Assembly (NCBI GenBank): GCA_964020155.1
Contig: OZ026546.1
Span: 41,001 to 105,000 of the forward strand
Length of the DNA stretch: 64,000 bases
Source: Chondrilla cf. caribensis
Taxonomy: Eukaryota; Porifera; Demospongiae; Chondrillida; Chondrillidae
Reading direction: 5' to 3'
In this document: in pieces, positions 27,213 to 39,500 of the stretch
Layout: every line of letters begins with the position of its first letter
How positions within the stretch are numbered: position 1 is the first letter of the stretch
Program-made: the position numbers and the translations under genes
Notes under the pieces: model-generated
The model's database searches: none
What the model was told of the DNA's origin: nothing
What the model saw: the letters and a program-made list of their open reading frames with translations, nothing else

Positions 27213-28108
27213 ACACCATATGGAAAACTCTGTTCTTCCAGGCAATAACACAGAAATTAAAGAGGATCAAAGGGTTGGCTCATGGTGTGACAGCTCTTGT
27301 CTTTTTCACAGCTCTATCAGGTGGGAGGGGTGTGGGGTGTGTCTCTGAGGTGGGAGGGATGTGGTGTCTCTGAGGTGTGAGGGGTGTGGTGTCTCTGAGG
27401 TGGGAGGGATGTGGTGTCTCTGAGGTGTGAGGAGTGTGGTGTCTCTGAGGTGTGAGGGGTGTGGTGTCTCTGAGGTGTGAGGGGTGTGGTGTCTCTGAGG
27501 TGGGAGGGGTGTTGTGTGGTGTCTCTGAGGTGTGAGGGGTGTGGTGTCTCTGAGGTGTGAGGGGTGTGGTGTGTCTGAGGCGAGAGGGGTGTGGTGTCTC
27601 TGAGGTGTGAGGGGTGTGGTGTCTCTGAGGCGAGAGGGGTGTGGTATGTGTCTTCATACCCTGACACTGGCCTCTCCTTCCCAGGAGCATTTGTGGCTGG
27701 TTTGGATGCTGGCTTGGTCTACAATTCCTTCCCCAAGTTCGCAGGCAGGTGGGTCCCCGATGACCTTTTTGCTCTCAGTCCAAAATGGAAGAATTTGTTT
27801 GAAAATGCAACAACAGTTCAATTCAATCATAGGCTGATGGTATGACAGTGTGTGTCTGTGGATAATAACAGGGTTTTACCCATGAAGCCAATAGTGTTCA
27901 TATCGTAGTATTATTGCTATTTATTGATTAGGGCGTGTCTACTGGAACATTCATTCTGGCAACATGGGCACTGGCTAGGGGGGCGGGGCTTTCTGGACGC
28001 GCTCGACTCATCATGAATGGACTAGCAGCAATGTCTATTCTTCAGGTTGTGTGTGTGGTGTGTGTGTGTGTGTGGTGTGTGTGTGTATGTGTGTGTGTGT
28101 GTTCATTT

Positions 28109-28139
<31 letters not shown>

Positions 28140-28301
28140 ATTGGTCACTGGTTCCACTTCCATTCCCTGTAGGCCAGTCTGGGAATTGGTACTCTCCTTT
28201 ACTTCGTCCCCACCTCCCTGGCCGCGAGCCACCAGTCAGGGTCTCTAGCACTGCTCTCGTTGGCTGTTTGGCTAATGCATGAACTGAAGGCTATCAAATA
28301 G
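25461..28301 (+). CDS. COX15: COX15, haem A synthase
   Basis: Inner mitochondrial membrane enzyme that converts haem O to haem A for cytochrome c oxidase. Exons 25461-25508, 25754-25940, 26034-26169, 26531-26717, 26872-27042, 27242-27320, 27685-27839, 27932-28045, 28173-28301 join to 401 aa (human 410). The family signature [21 protein letters not shown] is split by intron 2. The four haem-ligand histidines expected for the family can be seen in [25 protein letters not shown] and [11 protein letters not shown]. Several hydrophobic segments agree with eight membrane helices. The N-terminal 50 residues are basic ([29 protein letters not shown]), as in a mitochondrial presequence. It is tail-to-tail with MRPL17, with 102 bp between stops. 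Confidence 0.96.
25565..25745. repeat. 22-bp minisatellite (COX15 intron 1)
   Basis: Eight units of CTTCCATCATAGACCCTGAA type. Confidence 0.9.
26225..26525. repeat. 20-bp minisatellite (COX15 intron 3)
   Basis: About 15 units of TGTCATCTGTACAGTGCTGT type, ending close to the exon 4 acceptor GTACAG/TG. The core TCATCTGTACAGTG also occurs in the TXNRD 3' flank. Confidence 0.9.
27320..27650. repeat. 27-bp minisatellite starting at a donor (COX15 intron 6)
   Basis: The donor is TCAG/GTGGGAGGGGTGTGG, and the array continues with GAGGTGTGAGGGGTGTGGTG units, about 12 copies. Confidence 0.9.
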
Positions 28302-28403
28302 AAGATTGTGATTTTTAAATGAATTTACACATAAATTCTGAACATACAGTACAGCAACCAAAAATGTCCCATACTGCGCAATTAAAATCAATGCCTTGAC
28401 AAA

Positions 28404-29215
28404 TTAAACTGGTGTTCCTTCAGGTGGTATGTCAATCTGTTCAACGCCGTGGATGACATTGCGTGAGGTCATCGTCATCTGGTGATCTCGGCTTTTCTCC
28501 AGCAGTTTCGGATGAGGCAGGACAGGGAGGCTGTTGTCGACATACTCGATGATGGCCATCTCTGCGTTGTCACCTTTTCTGTTTGGTATCCGGAACAGCC
28601 GCGTGTATCCTCCCGGGCGGTCCCTGAAACGGTGGAGGAGATCACTGTATAGCTTGTCCACCAGATGGTCCTCCTGTGATGTATGGGGCTACGATTGATC
28701 TGATTGGACAGGGTTAGTCAGATGATCAGCATATCCTCACCTTCATCCATTCCTGTGCAACTATCAAGTTCCTACTCCCGCCACGCTTGGCCAGAGTGAT
28801 CATCTGCAGAGGGAGTGTTGCAACAGTGAAACCCCTCCAGTCCCCCATATTCAGCACGGACAGAGGTGTACAACAATGGGTGCAGCTGCTGCATGACATG
28901 ACCTGTCAGCAGTCGACTGTTGGTACATTAAGATCACCTGTCATTTCCATATAAGGTATGACTATCGAGCAATCAGGTATAGTGAATTTACTGTGGAAGA
29001 ACTGGTCTGTGGTGATGGTGACCAGCTGGTAGGTCCCGTGTCAATCAAGCTAAAACATAACATGAGCAGGTCTGGGTACCACTAATCACTACTGTAGGAA
29101 GCAGAGTGGTATCCATAGAAACAGATTATCTTACTTGTCAACTACCTGACCTGTGGGCGAGGACTGGTTAGTACTGAGGAGTTAATGGTCGAATGGACTC
29201 ACAACCATTAAATAT

Positions 29216-29253
<38 letters not shown>

Positions 29254-29469
29254 GGATACTGTCACCACTGCCAACCGGACTAACAGGACATAAGGGGGAT
29301 GTGGGGAGATGCGACTCACGTGGTCTCCAACTCTTCTCAGTTCCTTGGCTTTAGCTAGAGTAGTTATTATTCTTTCATGTTTCACTAACGCTCTCGCTAA
29401 ATTTCTCAGAAGCGCTTTCCGATGAAGATGATCTCTACCTAACTTTCTCAGCTTTCCTGCGTGCCGCAT
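28404..29469 (-). CDS. MRPL17: Mitochondrial ribosomal protein L17 (bL17m)
   Basis: Large-subunit protein of the mitochondrial ribosome. Exons (minus strand) 29320-29469, 28741-28803 and 28404-28673 give 160 aa (human 175). Family stretches: [39 protein letters not shown], a middle exon [20 protein letters not shown], and [20 protein letters not shown]. The RKALLRNLA and [13 protein letters not shown] motifs are shared with bacterial L17. The protein starts at once with the conserved L17 fold, so any targeting signal is inside it. A tRNA-Asn gene begins 55 bp upstream on the other strand. Confidence 0.96.
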
Positions 29470-29524
29470 GGCCGGCTACTGGGATAACATAAAAACTGAC
29501 AATTCTACCACCCACACACGCGTG

Positions 29525-29531
29525 GCACCTA

Positions 29532-29575
<44 letters not shown>

Positions 29576-29598
29576 AGGTTCGAGCCCTCCTAGGTGCG
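29525..29598 (+). tRNA. tRNA-Asn (anticodon GTT)
   Basis: A 74-base cloverleaf. The acceptor stem GCACCTA pairs with TAGGTGC and the discriminator is G. The anticodon stem TTCGG/CCGAA encloses CT-GTT-AA, with the anticodon at 29559-29561. The T arm carries the B box GGTTCGAGCCC. No intron. CCA is not encoded, as in eukaryotes. Confidence 0.97.
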
Positions 29599-29599
29599 G

Positions 29600-29606
29600 T
29601 TTTTTT
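29600..29606 (+). terminator. RNA polymerase III terminator
   Basis: A run of seven T directly after the tRNA-Asn. Confidence 0.85.
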
Positions 29607-30260
29607 ACTAGGCTGGCTAAACTGCCACACACCTCGTGGTGATCAGTGGATTAATTTTTAATTCTATTGATGGTCCCACGACCTTCCTAGTGTCCCTATG
29701 TAGTATGACACATCACTGAACAAACAATGATGCACGTGCACCATCCAAGATGCGCTGAAAACCTGTCCTGTCAATGATCCTGCCGGTCACCACAAGGTCT
29801 GTAGTACCTCTATGAAATGAACTTACACGTGTAAAATAGCCTGCATTGGCTAAGTGGTCCCATTTCTTTATAATTCAATGAAATGAAATGAGAAATTCCA
29901 CCTGGCTGATCACCACCAGGTCTACAGCACCTACATGTACACGGGAATGTATAATTAATTATGACAAGGGGCATACAAGCAATTCACTTTGTTCTCGCGA
30001 ATTTCACAACAAAGTTAGTTACAATTTCATTTGATAGTTGAATTCATAGCAGCTGTATATGATGTATAGCATTGTCCTTCCCCATGTCACATACGCAACT
30101 TATCGTTGGTATACGTTCTTGAATGTTATAACTTACAAAGGCTGCCTAAACAACAGCTGCCTGAACAACGGCTGTCTATATAATTTTACATGCAAGTTTA
30201 AATATAATTTCACAATTTGAACCACGTCCACCTAACACAGACTACAAGAAGGGGAGGTGT
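29607..30260. other. Intergenic stretch between tRNA-Asn and ETFB
   Basis: AT-rich DNA. A motif ending CACCACAAGGTCTG recurs as CACCACCAGGTCTA (29795 and 29915 regions). I see no gene. Confidence 0.6.
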
Positions 30261-31349
30261 TCAGATGACCCCCTTGGATTTGAGCTTCTCAAGCAGTTCA
30301 TCAACATCGGCTACCTTTGACCCCGCCTCCCGGACGGGTGGGTCAGTAACACTGAGGACTTCGATACGAGGCTTTATGTCCACTGCCAGGTCCGCAGCTG
30401 TTAGTTTCTCTATTGGCTTCTTCTTGGCTTTCTACAGATGTAAGTACAGGAAATCACACGAATGTCACATGCACATCACCCCATGACGTAATATAAAGAC
30501 CTCAAAAAAGCACACCAATCCAACTATAGTACAGGCAGGAAGTGCAGACTAGTACAGGCAGGAAGTGCAGACTAGTACAGGCAGGAAGGGCAGACTAGTA
30601 CAGGCAGGAAGTGCAGACTAGTACAGGCAGGAAGTGTAGACACTAGTACATTCTTTCATGTATCATGATGTTTAGTGTTGCATGTTGTACACCACACACG
30701 CAGACACACGCACACACACTCACTCCCCATACACATTCATCACCTTACCATGATGTTAGGTAGGGTAGCATATCTTGGAACATTCAGCCTGAGATCAGCT
30801 GTCATGACGGCAGGAATCTTGGTGGTGATGGTCTCGAGGCCACCATCAATCTCCCTCACCACCTTCAAACCTTCCCCTTCTTTCTCCACTTGTGAAGCAA
30901 ACGTAGCCTGAGGCCAGTCCAAGAGAGCAGACAGCATCTGACCTGTTTGGTTGTTATCTCCGTCAATGGCCTGGGGGGGGGGGGGGGGGGGAGTGTGAAT
31001 CATACACACCAAGCACATACACACATAGAGCACATACATAATACACAATAAACAGAGGATATGAAGGAGTAGTGACAAACCTGTTTCCCAAGGATAACCA
31101 AATCCACTTTCTCCTTTTCTGCTACTTTAGCCAATATCTTAGCAACCGCCAAAGGTTGCAGTCGTTCGTAGTCATCTCCTGGGACATCTATGTGTATGGC
31201 ACGATCTGCTCCAATCGCCAAGGCAACACGAAGTGTTTCCTGACATGGCGTAGGACCACAGCTCACAACTACTACTTCACTAGCCAATTTCTTTTCTTTC
31301 AACCGAACAGCCTACAATGATATATATACAGCCTGTGTTTCTGTATGAA

Positions 31350-31410
<61 letters not shown>

Positions 31411-31736
31411 GTCTCTCTGTCTGTCTGTCTGTATGTCTGTCTCTCTCTCTCATTCTCTGTGTATACATGTGTCAATGTATAAGGTCTTCATATTCGTGGT
31501 CATGGTGCATTCTAACCTCTTCCAAAGCTATTTCATCAAATGGATTCATGCTGTGTTTGACTCCTTCTGTGACAACTCCACTATTATCTGGTTTAACTCG
31601 AATCTACGGACACACACAGCACAAAGAAAGGTTTATAGCCATTATCACCCGAAATGATCACCGTCAGATCAACACTCACTTTAACTGCATAGTCTATGAC
31701 TCTCTTGCAACCAACAAGAACTCGCCACGACGCCAT
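30261..31736 (-). CDS. ETFB: Electron transfer flavoprotein subunit beta
   Basis: Mitochondrial matrix flavoprotein subunit that passes electrons from acyl-CoA dehydrogenases to ETF-QO. Exons (minus strand) 31680-31736, 31517-31603, 31081-31311, 30749-30970 and 30261-30431 give 255 aa, exactly the usual length. Typical stretches: [53 protein letters not shown], the AMP-binding [20 protein letters not shown] and [17 protein letters not shown]. The exon 4 acceptor is preceded by a run of about 20 C. The first ATG is 27 bp from the ATG of the divergent CENATAC gene. Confidence 0.97.
30971..30991. repeat. Poly(G)/poly(C) run used as polypyrimidine tract
   Basis: About 20 G on the plus strand. 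On the ETFB strand this is a pure C tract ending in CAG/GCC, the exon 4 acceptor. Confidence 0.8.
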
Positions 31737-31763
31737 CTTCCTATCCTTGCGCAATATATAAAA
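31737..31763. promoter_or_regulatory. 27-bp gap between divergent ATGs of ETFB and CENATAC
   Basis: Contains the palindrome TTGCGCAA (31747-31754), also seen upstream of MAEL. There is no room for two separate promoters, so each 5' UTR is either almost absent or overlaps the other gene. Confidence 0.6.
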
Positions 31764-34700
31764 ATGGCCACCGAGTATGACTGCTGCAGTGTTTGCCGTA
31801 AGAATCATAACGAAGGAAGAAAGCATATTTACCAAAAAGGTCACAAAACGAAACTTAACGAAATTTTAAAAAAGTTTACGGAGAAGGTTTGTATGTGGGG
31901 CTGTGTGGCGTGGTGCTGTGTACTGTGTGTGCATGAGGGTGTACATGTAGCGTGGGGTTGTGTACTGTGTGTGAGGGTGTACATGTAGCGTGGGGTTGTG
32001 TACTGTGTGTGAGGGTGTACATGTAGCGTGGGGTTGTGTACTGTGTGTGAGGGTGTACATGTAGCGTGGGGCTGTGTACTGTGTGTGAGGGTGTACATGT
32101 AGCGTGGGGCTGTGTACTGTGTGTGAGGGTGTACATGTGGCGTGGGGCTGTGTACTGTGTGTGAGGGTGTACATGTAGCGTGGGGCTGTGTACTGTGTGT
32201 GAGGGTGTACATGTAGCGTGGTGCTGTGTACTGTGCATGAGGGTGTACATGTAGCGTGGGGCTGTGTACTGTGCGTGAGGGTGTACATGTAGCGTGGGGC
32301 TGTGTACTGTGTGTGGGTGTACATGTAGCGTGGGGCTGTGTACTGTGTGTGGGTGTACATGTAGCGTGGGGCTGTGTACTGTGCGTGAGGGTGTACATGT
32401 AGCGTGGGGCTGTGTACTGTGTGTGGGTGTACATGTAGCGTGGGGCTGTGTACTGTGTGTGGGTGTACATGTAGCGTGGGGCTGTGTACTGTGTATGAGG
32501 GTGTACATGTAGCGTGGGGCTGTGTACTGTGTGTGGGTGTACATGTAGCGTGGGGCTGTGTACTGTGTGTGGGTGTACATGTAGCGTGGGGCTGTGTACT
32601 GTGTGTGGGTGTACATGTAGCGTGGGGCTGTGTACTGTGTATGGGTGGAGTGTGGGGGGTTATTGTGTGTAAGATGTTCTAGATGTGATTTAATGGTACA
32701 TGTCAATCTAACTGTCTTCCTGTCCAGACCTCAGCTGTTCGTAGGACGCTGGTCAAGCCTGAGGTGATTGATGGAGAGATGGATCCCGGTAGCCGAGTGT
32801 GGTGCTACTGCTGTGAGGTGGAGGTCCCCAAACATGTCAGTGACCAGGAGTGCTGCATCGTGTGGGGAGGAATGATGGAGCACATGAAGAGGTGTGGCCG
32901 TGGGTGTGACCCATCCTAATGTGGCTCCATTCTACTCCATGATCACACCCATCCCAATGTGTTATCCACCCCACAGCCCCGCCCATCTCAAGTGTGTCCG
33001 TCACTTCTGTTGGCATAATGGAGTGGACCAGTCAGTGGGGGAAAGAATGGTTGTGGGAGATCAAGAATTCCAGAACTACAAGCAGACTGTTTCCAAACTT
33101 CTTGATGAGCTGATGTTGAAGAAGGAGGTTGCTAGGAGACAGGTGAGGGGCCAGGTTCATTGTATAGAGGGGCTGTTGCCATAGTAACCCTTGTTCTGTG
33201 TAGTTGACTGAAGAGATGCGAGTGAAGGAGACCCAACAGCAATGCGTAGCTGAGGTTTGTTGGGTTGTCATGGGAACAGTGCATGCATGTGACCATTAGT
33301 TTGTTAGTCATTATGTACTGTATACTGTACTGTGTGGTGTGTACTGTGTGGTGTGTACTGTGTGGTGTGTACTGTGTACTGTGTGGTGTGTACTGTGTAC
33401 TGTGTAGTGTGTGGTGTGTAGTGTGTACTGTGTACTGTGTGGTGTGTACTGTGTGGTGTTAGTGTGTACTGTGTGGTGTTAGTGTGTACTGTGTGGTGTG
33501 TACTGTGTGGTGTTAGTGTGTACTGTGTGGTGTGTACTGTGTACTGTGTGGTGTGTACTGTGTGGTGTGTACTGTGTGGTGTTAGTGTGTACTGTGTGGT
33601 GTGTACTGTGTACTGTGTACTGTGTACTGTGTGGTGTGTACTGTGTTCTAGTCAGTATAATATCTATTCTTTTATTGAATGTTATTTTGTTGTGGGAGGG
33701 TCTGGTTGCTGCGGTGGTTTTGTGGCTCAGTGGTTATGGCGGCTACAGCCAGACACCCTGGGTTCGACTCCCTCAGCTGCTGGTTTTCTCCCTTTTCTCC
33801 CTTCTCCTCAAGCAGGATTATTTCCAAACAAAATAACCTTCAATAACTACCACACACCTGTTTGTAAAATTATCTAGGATTGAAGATTATCATATGATGC
33901 AGAAATGAAGATAATTAACACGATTAATATCTATTCTTTTATTATTTTTTTCCCCAGTCAAAGTCTGTAGATCAAGGCCAAGATCGCATGTTAGGAAATG
34001 ATAGGAGGTGGGTGTGTTTAGCAGTGGGTGTGTTCAGTGGTGGGTGTGTTCAGCAGTGGGTGTGTTCAGTGGTGTGTTCAGCGGTGGGTGTGTTCAGTGG
34101 TGGGTGTGTTCAGTGGTGGGTGTGTTCAGTGGTGGGTGTGTTTAGTTGTGGGTGTGCTCAGTTGTGGGTGTGCTCAGTGGTGGGTGTGTTCAGTGGTGGG
34201 TGTGACCCTTAAAGTCACACTATTAATTTTTGAAATGAGTAAATATGTGATTTCAATGTTGTCTTGGATTACAGTCGTCCACAGCTGAAGCAGAAGAGGA
34301 GCTTTGCCTGTAGTCAACCCAATGACCTGAAGGTAGGTAGGGCTCCAACCAGTTCACCCAGTACACATTTCTCCTCCACCCACAGTAATACTCCTCACTC
34401 CACACACCCACATTTGTACTTACTCCTCAACCCATCCCCACGTACACTCACCCCTCACTCCACCCCCATGTACACTCACCCCACCCCCACCCCCATGTAC
34501 AATCACCCCTCACTCCACCCCCATGTACACTCACCCCACCCCCACCCCCATGTACACTCACCCCTCACCCCACCCCCACATACACTCACCCCTCACTCCA
34601 CCCCCATGTACACTCACCCCTCACCCCACCCCCATGTACAATCACCCCTCACTCCACCCCCATGTACAATCACCCCTCACCCCACCCCCATGTACACTCA

Positions 34701-35561
34701 CCCCTCACCCCACCCCCATGTACAATCACCCCTCACCCCACCCCCACGTACACTCACCCCTCACTCCACCCCCATGTACTCTCACCCCTCCCCCATGTAC
34801 AATCACCCCTCACCCCACCCCCACGTACACTCACCCCTCACTCCACTCCCATGTACTCTCACCCCTCCCCCATGTACAATCACCCCTCACCCCACCCCCA
34901 CGTACACTCACCCCTCACTCCACTCCCCCGTGTACACATGCTAGTTTAGTCAGAGTACGTCGTCTAAGCGTCTCAATATACACGAGGGAGGAGTGCCGCC
35001 ATGGTTACAGGATGATTCATCCTCCACCTCTGTGATTGGCCCGTCGGAGGAAGACTTCATCAAACACAGTGAGTATGACCTTTGTGAGATGTGTTCATGT
35101 CAGGTGACTACCATGTGACCTGTCATCCCAGAGGTACGTATTGAGAGGTCTAAGAAAAACTCCAAACGTGTTGGAGCTGACTTCCACCTGATAGCCTCCA
35201 GGGAGACGGGGGAGGACTGGCTACCGTCCTTCGGTAGCGTGTGGAACTTTGGACCTCGTTCCCATTCCAAGTTAGTCCGAATACATTCGGTGTGTAAACC
35301 TTGTCTCTAGTTGAGTGGACTTTCACATAATCATCAGATCAACATTTTTGTTCTCTTTTTCAAAGAATTGAATTCAAGAAGAAAATGGGAAACATGTCTG
35401 TTGCCACACCTACTAAGACCACACCCACTACAAAAACAACTGGTCATACACATGATATGATGCAAGATACTGCCACGCCCAACACCCCGCCCTTCGAAGA
35501 CCTGTACCCTAAGGACATAGTGGTGAAGCCTTATATTAGGAAACGGAAACAGCGATCTTAG
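31764..35561 (+). CDS. CENATAC: CENATAC / CCDC84-like minor-spliceosome factor
   Basis: Relative of the centrosomal AT-AC splicing factor CCDC84, a component linked to the minor spliceosome. Exons 31764-31886, 32728-32891, 32977-33142, 33204-33254, 33958-34007, 34275-34332, 34954-35068, 35132-35270 and 35366-35561 give 353 aa (human 332). The N-terminus has a zinc-finger pattern, CSVCRKNHNEGRKHIYQKGH. A second lies at WCYCCEVEVPKH with WGGMMEHMKSPAHLKCVRHF. The C-terminal family block is VGADFHLIASRETGEDWLPS then FGSVWNFGPRSHS. A conserved PPW element (GGVPPWLQDD) precedes it. Exon 7 needs the acceptor TTAGTCAG/AGTACG to stay in frame. A SINE-like insertion lies just before exon 5. Confidence 0.92.
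31895..32650. repeat. 27-31-bp minisatellite, about 25 copies (CENATAC intron 1)
   Basis: Units of GTGTACATGTAGCGTGGGGC followed by TGTGTACTGTG. The array begins about ten bases after the exon 1 donor. Confidence 0.95.
33320..33655. repeat. Short GTACTGTGTGGT minisatellite (CENATAC intron 4)
   Basis: Irregular mixture of TGTACTGTG and TGGTGTG units. Confidence 0.85.
33677..33924 (+). mobile_element. tRNA-derived SINE with 19-bp target-site duplication
   Basis: TAATATCTATTCTTTTATT occurs exactly at 33658-33676 and 33925-33943 and brackets the element. Near the 5' end are an A-box-like TGGCTCAGTGGTTATGG and a B-box GGGTTCGACTCCC in the order and spacing of a tRNA. The rest is non-coding. It sits 33 bp before CENATAC exon 5. 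Confidence 0.85.
34340..34940. repeat. C-rich minisatellite (CENATAC intron 6)
   Basis: About 20 units built from CACCCCTCACTCCACCCCCA and TGTACACT. Confidence 0.9.
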
Positions 35562-36212
35562 CTCCACCCCCATCTGGTAGTGGTCTTAACTCCACCCCCA
35601 TCTGGTAGTGGTCTTAGCTCCTCCCTCACCAGCTGATGGTCCATTTGTTGAATTTGATGAGCAATAATCCGGGAAAGTTGTTCACATCCAGATGACAATT
35701 CCTCCATTTTGTTTCAGATGTATGTTCTGCTAGACCGCCCATGGTCTGCTCTGCATTTCGTGTGTGAAGTGTACCAACCACTCTATGTGTGAAGTGTACC
35801 AACCACTCTATGTGTGAAGTGTACCAACCACTCTATGTGTGAAGTGTACCAACCACTCTATGTGTGAAGTGTACCAACCACTCTATGTGTGAAGTGTACC
35901 AACCACTCTATGTGTAGCACACTACATACCAACATGATGTGGTGATGAGGTGTGACTGGTTGTATATACATTGAGATTGATGTATATCATTTCTCCATTC
36001 ATTTATATTATAATAGTCATTTATTTATTGATATATGATATTTATATAATATGTAATATATTACATACAGCTGACCATTATTAATGTGTATGTGACATTC
36101 CATCACATCATGTATACACACACTATAGGAGTATATTCAGCTGTTAGTAACTTTAATTATGACATGTACAGTTGTTATATCACACGTAGGGCAGATGCTA
36201 GTCACATGACTA
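35562..36212. other. Tail-to-tail stretch between CENATAC and METTL3
   Basis: Holds a 25-bp minisatellite at 35755-35925 (seven units, GTGAAGTGTACCAACCACTC) and very AT-rich DNA around 36000-36070. No gene is visible. Confidence 0.75.
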
Positions 36213-36494
36213 TCACATGTTCGGTGGGGCTCTCACAACCCCTGAAGGGTACTTGGCATAGAACTTTTCCTTCATCTCTGGTTCCCAAATATTGGAACCA
36301 TTTAGCTGGTTGCCAAGGGTTATCCAGTTGTGCTGACAATTATGCTGGCGTCCAAATATCTCCAACTTTCTTGTTCCTGGAGAGAGTCTCTCTATTAGCC
36401 CATAGATCTCATCTGGTTTATGACTGGTTGCCCTCACCTGAGTGACGGGAGTGACACAGTACTAGTAGCTGGAGTAGTAGTCAAATACACACAT

Positions 36495-36534
<40 letters not shown>

Positions 36535-39500
36535 CAGCCAGGAGGACATCACCATCAAGTCCCCGGTTGACCTCTGGATTCCCTTTTATTCCAATGAGGC
36601 AGTGCTCCTTGCTGTGGTTCAGCCAATGTCCAGTTCTACCAGTTCTGATCAGCCTCTGTCGCTGGTTCACCTTCACCCATACTGCACAAGACAGGGGAGA
36701 CACACCAGGAAATGAGGACATGTTACACATCCATTCAACACACCCCTTACGGACCTGCTCAACCACACGCACTCACATATCCCCTTGAATAAACCCACCA
36801 TTCCTGTTTGCACACCTCTCAACCCTTACCCACCATGCCCACTGACACACCTTTCAACCCTCACCCACCACACCCACTTATCACACACCCATTTCATCCA
36901 CACGGTCATATCCCCATAACGTCAAGCACTCCCGTCCCAGTTCCATGGCTCGTCCGGTCACCCACAAGAAGATCACGCCCTCGTCCTGTATCATCGGCAC
37001 CTTGAGGCATCTCATCTCGTCATCTGACATGGTCCCGTAGGGCAGCTCCATGTGGATGTCCCAGGGGGGGTCGGCCATTATCACAGCAAACTTGCCTAAT
37101 ATGGAAAAGTCCAAGTACCTGATGTCACAGTCTATCCACTGTGGAGGGTAGAGCTTGAAGTAGGCGTCTTTGGGACGCGGGGCGTAGAACTTCTCCTGGA
37201 ACAGGAGGTGAGGATGGACACAGGAAGTCAAGGAGATACAGGAAACAGTGATCAAACAGGAAGTCAAGGAGATACAGGAAACAGTGATGAAACAGGAAGT
37301 CAAGGAGATACAGGAAACAGTGATGAAACAGGAAGTCAAGGAGATACAGGAAACAGTGATGAAACAGGAAGTCAAGGAGATACAGGAAACAGTGATGAAA
37401 CAGGAAGTCAAGGAGATACAGGAAACAGTGATGAAACAGGAAGTAAAGGATAGGAGAAGAAGTAGCATGTGGCACAGTTTACAGATAATATAAATTGGTC
37501 CATACAGTACAGCACACAATACAGCACACAGTACAGCACACAGTACAGCACACAGTACAGCACACAGTACAGCTCACAGTACAGCACACAGTACAGCTCA
37601 CAGTACAACACACAGTACAGCACATAGTACAGCACACAGTACATCACACAGTACATCACACAGTACAGCACACAGTACAGCACACAGTACAGCACACAGT
37701 ACAGCACACAGTACAGCACACAGTACATCACACAGTACAGCACACAGTACAGCACACAGTACATCACACAGTACAGCACACAGTACAGCACACAGTACAG
37801 CACACAGTACAGCACACAGTACAGCACACAGTACAACTCACAGTACAGCACACAGTACAGCTCACAGTAGAGCACACAGTAGAGCACACAGCACAACTCA
37901 CAGTACAGCACACAGTACATCACACAGTACAGCTCACAGTACAGCACACAGTACAGCTCACAGTAGAGCACACAGTAGAGCACACAGCACAACTCACAGT
38001 ACAGCACACAGTACATCACACAGTACAGCACACAGTACAGCACACAGTACAGCACACAGTACAGCACACAGTACAGCTCACAGTAGAGCACACAGTAGAG
38101 CACACAGCACAACTCACAGTACAGCACACAGTACAGCACACAGTACAGCTCACAGTACAGCACACAGTACAACTCACAGTACAGCACACAGTACAGCTCA
38201 CAGTACAGCACACAGTACAGCACACAGTACAGCACACAATAGAGCACACAGTACAGCACACAGTACAGCACACAGTACAGCACACAGTGGATCACTTACA
38301 TCCTCTGGGTCATCAAAAGATTTGTCAATCTCGTAGTGGACATATTTACAAGTAGTTCGGTTGAAGCAAGCATTGAGGAAGGAACAGTCTCCCAAGCTCT
38401 CGTCTGTGTGTCGTTGCGTTATTCGGTGGAAGTGCAGCTTACCGCAAGCTTTATCTTTGCCTCTTATTTTCCTGATCAGTTGAAATATTGGAACACATAC
38501 ACCAGCATGAAATACCACCTCAAAATGTACATTACACCCCCACACACTCCTACACTCATCATCTACACTCCTCACCCATACACTCCTCACCTACACTCCT
38601 CACCCACACTCTTCACCACACACTCCTCACCTACACACCTCGCCCACACACTCCTCACCTACACACCTCACCCACACACTCCTCACCTACACTCCTCACC
38701 CACACACTCCTCACCTACACACTCCTCACCCACACACTCCTCACCCACACACTCCTCACCCACACACACCTCACCCACACACTCCTCACCTACACTCCTC
38801 ACCCACACACTCCTCACCCACACACTCCTCACCTACACACTCCTCACCTACACTCCTCACCCACACACACCTCACCCACACACTCCTCACCTACACTCTT
38901 CTTTAGTTCCGTCCAAACAAAACTCTCGAACACGAGAACCCTCTGTAGTCTTGAACTTATTTGACGTCATCTTCTCCAAATAGGTTGGGGTGTTGAGGAC
39001 AGCATACACCTCCAGGCCCTTCTCCCTCCGCCTCCGCTCAAGGAAACTGCAGTGTGCGAGCAATTCTTGGACAGACGAATCATTCTTCAAAGCAGGCGCC
39101 TTGGGATGGGAGCCCTCAGTACAGGCAAGCAGGTCCTTGAGTCCAGTGTCAATGATGGTCCCACGATCATCAACTGTGATCATGTCTATATCAGTGAAGA
39201 ATTGAATGGCACTTTTGAACTCTCTACCGGGAAGTCTCTGCTTCTGCTCCAGGTACTTGAGGTCTGCAAACCCGGTGGTAACCAGCAGATGACTGACGTA
39301 CTTGAGTGCTCTAGCAGTGATCCCAGTGTGGCCAGGAGCCGACAACAACATCTTCAGTGACGTAGCTTCCTGTGCAGAGTGCGAGACATGGGGGTGTTCG
39401 AGGACAGCCTCCTCCCAATCCTCCTCACTGCTGAGCGACAACAACTGGAGAAGACGACTGTCTTCGGGAGTTTCTCCAGATCCCTCATTCATGGCTGTGG

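Noticed and set aside
37408..38355. Open frames of nearly 300 codons on both strands
   Set aside because: They arise from the 12-bp minisatellite in METTL3 intron 2, between two well-supported exons.
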